Origin: Imperialibacter roseus
GTDB taxonomy: Bacteria; Bacteroidota; Bacteroidia; Cytophagales; Cyclobacteriaceae
DNA: 64,000 nt
Direction of reading: 5' to 3'
Assembly: GCF_032999765.1 (NCBI RefSeq)
Contig: NZ_CP136051.1
Location: forward strand, 496,001-560,000
Numbering within the stretch: the stretch's first letter is position 1; the number at the start of each line of letters is the position of its first letter. Below are positions 59,218 through 64,000 of this stretch, in pieces. Both the position numbers and the translations under genes were made by a program. The notes under the pieces are model-generated. The model ran no database searches, was not told where the DNA came from, and worked only from the letters and a program-made list of their open reading frames with translations.

Positions 59218-61494
59218 TTGAAGTTATTGATTAAGATATCGGTATTTTTTATGCTAAGCGCCTTGCTTGGAGCGTCCTCCTGCAGGGTAAAAAAGTATAT
59301 CCCGGAGGACGAGTTGCTTTATACCGGGTCAAAAATTGACTTGACTGCCGAAACCAAAGTGGATCAGCTAAGCGACATTGAAGAGGAGCTGGAAACTGTG
59401 ATGAGGCCCGAGCCCAACTCTAAAATACTTGGGGTTCGCCTTGGGCTGCTGGCTCACTACAAAGCACAAAGGAAACACCCCGGCCTTTACTACCGCTTTC
59501 TGAATAAAAAGATAGGCGAGGAGCCTGTTTATCTCTCCGACGTTAATCCGCTTCGGGTGGAGGAGCTTGTCAACAATCGCCTTGAAAACCGGGGCTTTTT
59601 CAGAAGTGAGATTAGTTCGGTGGAAAAAAAAGGCAAACATACCGGCTCCGTTAAGTACACGGTTCATGTAGACGCCCCTTACACTATCAAGAGCTATCAG
59701 CTGGACAGCGGCTCTCTGCCGATTTACAAAGAGATTAGCAAGTATATGAATCGCAGTGGCTTTGTTAAACCCGGAGGCAGGTTTGATTTGGAGCGTTTCA
59801 AAGTGGAGCGGGATCGGATTGACTTTTTTCTGAAGGACAAAGGCTACTACAATTTCAACGCAGACTTTCTCATTTTTGAAGCCGACACCAATGGATACAA
59901 TGATAAATCCGTCGACCTCTACCTCAGGCTAAAAAGAGATGTGCCTCATAAGTCGGTAATCCCTTACGAGGTTGCCTCCATCAATGTGTTTCCGCATTAT
60001 TCACTAAACGAAGGAGTGAAAAATGACACTGTAGCGCTTTCGGGAATCAACTATATTCAGGATTCTGCTTTTTTCCAACCCAGGCGGCTGGCTCCTTATA
60101 TTTTGCTTGAAAAAGGGAAGAGGTATAATCCCACCGACTCACGGCGGACGAGCAACCGGCTGTCTTCTATCGGTAGCTATAAGTTTGTGAATATTCAGTA
60201 TGATGAGGTCGGAGAGGCGAATGCGAGCGATTCGTTGGGTCAACTGGCCACTAATATCTATCTGTCTCCTTTGAAAAAGCGAGCTTTGAGAGCAGAACTT
60301 CAGGGTGTCACCAAGTCCAACAACTTTGTGGGGCCGTCTTTGTCGCTTACTTACAGCAACCGCAACCTTTTCCGTGGAGGAGAAACGCTGAGTGCGACCG
60401 GCAAAGCTGGCTATGAGCAGCAGCTAATCAAAGGTGACAACACGGGTTTAAAGAGTATTCAACTGGGCCTAAAGGGCGATCTGGTATTTCCCAGGCTTTT
60501 GTTTCCTGTTGAAATAGTGCGGGATTTTAAATATGCTGTGCCCAAGACCAAGTTTAGCACCGGGGTGGAGTACTTGAACAGAAGTAAGCTTTATGTCCTG
60601 CAATCGCTCACAAGCACGTTTGGTTATAGCTGGAATGCCACCCGATATGTTTATCACGAACTCAATCCCATCAGCATCAACTTTGTGAACCTGGCCAAAA
60701 CGACGCCTGAATTTGACGCAATCCTTGCGGAGAATGATTTCTTGAGAAGTAGCTTTGACCAAAAGTTTATTGGAGGCCTGACTTATACCTTCACTTACAA
60801 CGAGTTGATGAGCTCAGGCATCCGGAACCCCTTCTTTGTTACTTTGAATGTGGACATGGCTGGCAACGGGTTGGGGTTACTCAACAAGCTAACATCGCAG
60901 CGTGAGAAAAATACATTCTTTGGGCTTGAGTATGCCCAGTATTACAAGAGCGATATCAATGTTCAGTACTACGGATACCTCAGCAAGACCCAAAAGTTGG
61001 TGGCCAGGGTTTTTGCAGGGTTTGGCTTTCCATTTGGCAATTCGGTCACACTTCCATTCTCCAAACAGTACTTTTCCGGTGGACCTTACAGCGTACGGGC
61101 ATTCAGGGTGAGATCGCTGGGGCCGGGCACTTATAAGCCTGATAGTGAAAGTGTAGGGTCTTTCTTCGATCAGGCTGGTGATATCCGGCTGGAAGCCAAC
61201 CTTGAATACCGTTTCCCCATCTATTCGTTTCTAAAAGGTGCCGTGTTCGCCGATGCCGGTAATGTTTGGCTGACCAACGAGAATGCCTCCTTACCGGGCG
61301 GTAAGTTCACTTCCGATTTTATACGGGAGCTGGGCGTTGGTTTCGGAACCGGCTTGCGGGTCGATATTCAGAATTTTGTGATCAGGCTCGACCTGGCAGC
61401 GCCTATTCAAAAACCCTACCTTCCCAAAGGAGAGCGGTTTGGTTTTGACTGGAAAAACCCGGTGCTGAATTTTGCGATTGGGTATCCGTTCTAA
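59218..61494 (+). CDS. tamL: TamL-type Omp85 lipoprotein
   Basis: 758 residues from a proposed TTG at 59218, giving a signal peptide (MKLLIKISVFFMLSALLGASSC) that ends in a lipobox-like Cys; ATG at 59251 is the alternative but leaves a short n-region. POTRA-type domains fill the N-terminal half. The Omp85 barrel has GGPYSVRAFRVRSLGPG (a variant of the VRGY loop) and RLEANLEYRFPIYSF. A lipid-anchored TamA variant, TamL, is known from Bacteroidota and pairs with TamB. Four bases after tamB; a longer frame overlapping tamB is unlikely. Confidence 0.85.
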   Translation: MKLLIKISVFFMLSALLGASSCRVKKYIPEDELLYTGSKIDLTAETKVDQLSDIEEELETVMRPEPNSKILGVRLGLLAHYKAQRKHPGLYYRFLNKKIGEEPVYLSDVNPLRVEELVNNRLENRGFFRSEISSVEKKGKHTGSVKYTVHVDAPYTIKSYQLDSGSLPIYKEISKYMNRSGFVKPGGRFDLERFKVERDRIDFFLKDKGYYNFNADFLIFEADTNGYNDKSVDLYLRLKRDVPHKSVIPYEVASINVFPHYSLNEGVKNDTVALSGINYIQDSAFFQPRRLAPYILLEKGKRYNPTDSRRTSNRLSSIGSYKFVNIQYDEVGEANASDSLGQLATNIYLSPLKKRALRAELQGVTKSNNFVGPSLSLTYSNRNLFRGGETLSATGKAGYEQQLIKGDNTGLKSIQLGLKGDLVFPRLLFPVEIVRDFKYAVPKTKFSTGVEYLNRSKLYVLQSLTSTFGYSWNATRYVYHELNPISINFVNLAKTTPEFDAILAENDFLRSSFDQKFIGGLTYTFTYNELMSSGIRNPFFVTLNVDMAGNGLGLLNKLTSQREKNTFFGLEYAQYYKSDINVQYYGYLSKTQKLVARVFAGFGFPFGNSVTLPFSKQYFSGGPYSVRAFRVRSLGPGTYKPDSESVGSFFDQAGDIRLEANLEYRFPIYSFLKGAVFADAGNVWLTNENASLPGGKFTSDFIRELGVGFGTGLRVDIQNFVIRLDLAAPIQKPYLPKGERFGFDWKNPVLNFAIGYPF

Positions 61495-61498
61495 AAGA

Positions 61499-64000
61499 CT
61501 AGACCGTTTTAGCGGCTACTCTTGACCTCCACTTTATCATCTCAAACCAAATCACCGCCAAGAGACCGATGACCACGCTTGTCAAAAGCTGCACAGCACT
61601 GATATTATCAAAACCAAAGAAATTTGTCAGTGGAGGCACAAAGAGCAGTAGGCCTGTAATTGCCACAGTGGCGCCAATGATCAGGCCAACGAGGTTGTTT
61701 TTATACGCCAGCGTAGTGAGGACAGAGTAATAGAAAGAGCGATTGACAAGTGTAAGGAAGATATTGGACGAAATGAGAGTCACAAAAACCAGGGTACGGG
61801 TCACTTCCTCGTTGGCTCCTCCGTGGACGGCCAGCTGGTAGATCGACAAGGTCCCCGCTGTAATCGCCAAGCCCTGCACCACGCTTGTTGTCAGTTCCTT
61901 CCAGTTGAAGAAGGTGCTGGTGAAAGGCCGTGGTTTTTTGATCATCATGTTTTTTTCCATTGGCTCGTTCTCATAAATGATAGAGCACGTAGGGCCCATA
62001 ATCAGCTCGAGCAAAATGATGTGCAGCGGCGAGAAAATATTGGGATAGATCCAGCCAAGGGCCAATGGAAGGAACACAGTAAGGATGATAGGGATATGAA
62101 TGGAAATAATGTACTGAATGGCTTTTTTTAGGTTGGTGTAGATTTTTCGTCCCATGGCTACAGCTTCCACCATTTTGGATAGGTCGTCTTCCAGCAAGAT
62201 AAGTGAAGCAGCCTGTTTGGCTATCTCGGTGCCCTTTTTGCCCATGGCTATGCCAATATGGGCGGCTTTTAGTGCAGGCCCATCGTTCACGCCGTCGCCT
62301 GTCATGGCCACAATTTCATTCCTCACCTTCAGGGCGTTAATGATTTTCAGCTTGGCCTCGGGAAACATGCGGGTGAATACTTGCATATCTTCCACTTTTT
62401 CCTTCAGCTCGCCTTCAGATAGTTTCATTAACTCATCGCCGCTGATACTTTTGTCGAAACCACGAAACCCAACCTGTCGGGCAATGGCCCCCGTAGTGAG
62501 GGCATTGTCTCCAGTCACAATTTTCACCTTGATACCTGCTGCATAAAACTGTTCCAGTACGAACGGAATATTCTTTTTTGGCGGATCGTAAAAAGCCACC
62601 AAACCTTTGAAAGAAAAGGAAAACTCCTGCTGAGTAGCAGGGAAGTCGTTGCCATTAAAGCTGGCTTCGCCTACCCCCAACACCCTGTAACCATCCTTTG
62701 CCAGGGTGTTAATGGCTTCATGCACTTGCTCCTTTTCACTTGCCGACAGGCCAGATACAGCAATCATCGCCTCGGGGGCACCCTTGGCGGCAATGATTCT
62801 TTTACCATTGCCATCTTCAAAAATATGCGTCATCATGGGCGGTTTTCCACCCAGCGGATACTCATGCGCCATGTTGAATACAAGCCGCTCATCGGTGACC
62901 ATAAACTTACCGTAAGCTTCGTGCAGCGCCACCTCCATAGGATCGAAAGGGATGGGTTCGCTGGCCCACATGGCCAACCGAACAAGAGACTGGGCATCTG
63001 CTGAAAGCGGCTGACTAGCATCCGCTATTTCCTGTGAAGACAGCACAAACAACCTCGCCAGGCTCATTTTGTTTTCGGTAAGTGTGCCGGTTTTGTCAGT
63101 GCAAATCACCGTGGCGCTACCCAGTGTCTCCACAGTTTTCATCTGCTTCACCACTATGCCAAGCTTCATCAGTCGCCAGGCACCCAACGCCATAAATGTG
63201 GTGAAGGCCACGGGTATTTCTTCAGGCAAAATGCTCATGGCCAGTGTCAGTGCCTTCAATAGACTGTCGACCACATTGTAAGACCGGAAATAGTTGATGG
63301 CCCATACCACCAGAAAGACAATGGCACCGATCAGTACCATCTTCTTAACAAAATTGGTTATCTGCTTTTCCAGTGGTGTTTTTTCTTCAGCGATGTCTTC
63401 GAGGCTTTTGCCAATTTTACCGAGGTTAGTGGCGTTGCCAATGGCGGTAACAGTGGCTATGGCCAATCCGCTGGCAACTGTTGTGCCTAGTGAAACCTTG
63501 TTATCTTCCTTGGAAGCATCTTTATATACTGCCATCGACTCGCCCGTGAGAATTGATTCGTTGACTGAAAAATCGTTGGAATGCACGATGATGCCATCTG
63601 CGGCAATGGTATTACCCTCTTCAATCATCAGGCTGTCGCCCACCACCAGTTCCTCACTTTTTATTTCTATCGTTTCGCCGTCTCTTATCACCTTGCACAT
63701 AGGCTGGGTGAAGTTCTTGAGCTTCTCCAGGGCGTTGCGGCTGCGGGAGTCCTGGTACAGAGAAATGCCTGCTACGAGCACAATGGCCGCCGCCAGAAAA
63801 AGGCCATCACCAACATTGCCGGTGAAAAAATAAATGGAAGAGACAACCAGCAGCAGCACAACCATGGGCTCTGCGGCGATGCTTTTGAGCGCTTCGATAA
63901 GGCCGCTCTCCTTTTTGAAGTTCAGTGTATTGGCACCATGCTTTTTCCTGGCTTCGAAGACTTCTTTAGCTGAAAGACCCTGAATATTAAAGTTATTGCT
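61499..64000 (-). CDS. P-type cation-transporting ATPase, N-terminus beyond the window
   Basis: The ATG at 63865 is internal: 45 further in-frame codons reach the right edge and read as the P-type N-terminal domain (LSAKEVFEARKKHGANTL), so the CDS is partial at its 5' end. At least 833 residues. TGES actuator motif, phosphorylated Asp in CTDKTGTLTENK, GDNALTTGAIARQVG, and MTGDGVNDGPAL. Membrane helix 4 carries PEEIP instead of PEGLP of Ca2+ pumps; the cation (Ca2+, Mg2+ or Na+) therefore cannot be named. The C-terminal helices follow. Ends 4 bp from tamL, convergent. Confidence 0.92.
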   Translation of the reverse strand, partial: SNNFNIQGLSAKEVFEARKKHGANTLNFKKESGLIEALKSIAAEPMVVLLLVVSSIYFFTGNVGDGLFLAAAIVLVAGISLYQDSRSRNALEKLKNFTQPMCKVIRDGETIEIKSEELVVGDSLMIEEGNTIAADGIIVHSNDFSVNESILTGESMAVYKDASKEDNKVSLGTTVASGLAIATVTAIGNATNLGKIGKSLEDIAEEKTPLEKQITNFVKKMVLIGAIVFLVVWAINYFRSYNVVDSLLKALTLAMSILPEEIPVAFTTFMALGAWRLMKLGIVVKQMKTVETLGSATVICTDKTGTLTENKMSLARLFVLSSQEIADASQPLSADAQSLVRLAMWASEPIPFDPMEVALHEAYGKFMVTDERLVFNMAHEYPLGGKPPMMTHIFEDGNGKRIIAAKGAPEAMIAVSGLSASEKEQVHEAINTLAKDGYRVLGVGEASFNGNDFPATQQEFSFSFKGLVAFYDPPKKNIPFVLEQFYAAGIKVKIVTGDNALTTGAIARQVGFRGFDKSISGDELMKLSEGELKEKVEDMQVFTRMFPEAKLKIINALKVRNEIVAMTGDGVNDGPALKAAHIGIAMGKKGTEIAKQAASLILLEDDLSKMVEAVAMGRKIYTNLKKAIQYIISIHIPIILTVFLPLALGWIYPNIFSPLHIILLELIMGPTCSIIYENEPMEKNMMIKKPRPFTSTFFNWKELTTSVVQGLAITAGTLSIYQLAVHGGANEEVTRTLVFVTLISSNIFLTLVNRSFYYSVLTTLAYKNNLVGLIIGATVAITGLLLFVPPLTNFFGFDNISAVQLLTSVVIGLLAVIWFEMIKWRSRVAAKTV

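Overview
The window looks like a chromosome segment of a free-living member of the Bacteroidota, probably order Cytophagales. The evidence is the gene content: TonB receptors with carboxypeptidase-regulatory-like leaders, a XusABC-type iron cluster, a TamL-style lipoprotein Omp85 next to TamB, two sulfatases, LytTR signalling, FtsX-like permeases with an N-terminal prefix, and poor Shine-Dalgarno use. Genus cannot be fixed from the sequence alone. No rRNA, tRNA, CRISPR array, insertion sequence or prophage was seen.

Layout. 0-11.6 kb: a CoA-transferase/aminotransferase pair cut by the left edge, a TolB-propeller/PHP (CehA-type) hydrolase, unknown envelope proteins, an RCK potassium channel, a sulfatase and an RNA helicase. 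11.7-16.1 kb: an accessory block with a reverse transcriptase (RT), a HigBA-type toxin-antitoxin pair and an AAA/DUF4143 ATPase. Copies of one palindromic element separate these genes. 16.1-22.7 kb: a RibD/DHFR-fold protein, an unknown secreted protein and a complete XusABC-like iron or xenosiderophore operon. 22.7-33 kb: an M16 peptidase, a Fic protein, a pair of DUF1801 genes lying between two related palindrome clusters, a sulfatase, a GNAT enzyme and a TPR histidine kinase/LytTR pair. 33-46 kb: mostly secreted or lipoprotein enzymes (tandem SGNH hydrolase, VWA protein, TraB/GumN, CE15-like esterase, sialate O-acetylesterase, CHASE2 lipoprotein, serine hydrolase). 46-54 kb: a PadR/FtsX-permease operon and an ArsR/SRPBCC/VOC run. 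54-64 kb: tamB-tamL and a P-type cation ATPase cut by the right edge.

The most unusual region is 11.7-16.1 kb. The RT has the fold and motifs of group II-intron-like RTs but no visible intron RNA, maturase tail or endonuclease. It is A+T-rich and follows a leader of about 750 bp that carries two identical 116-bp direct repeats 369 bp apart. A stem inside the repeat pairs fully, with one U-G wobble, only if the RNA is read from the RT strand. This suggests a structured RNA made with the RT, as in several defence RT systems, though the family could not be assigned. Four related palindromic elements sit at the borders RT / higBA / ATPase, all in one orientation, as if each gene were a separately acquired cassette.

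Elsewhere the genes are mostly ordinary for this phylum. The xus operon would import iron-siderophore complexes at the outer membrane and reduce iron at the inner membrane. TamB and TamL form the envelope assembly pair. The sulfatases, CE15, SASA and SGNH enzymes point to use of decorated polysaccharides, although no SusCD pair is present here.
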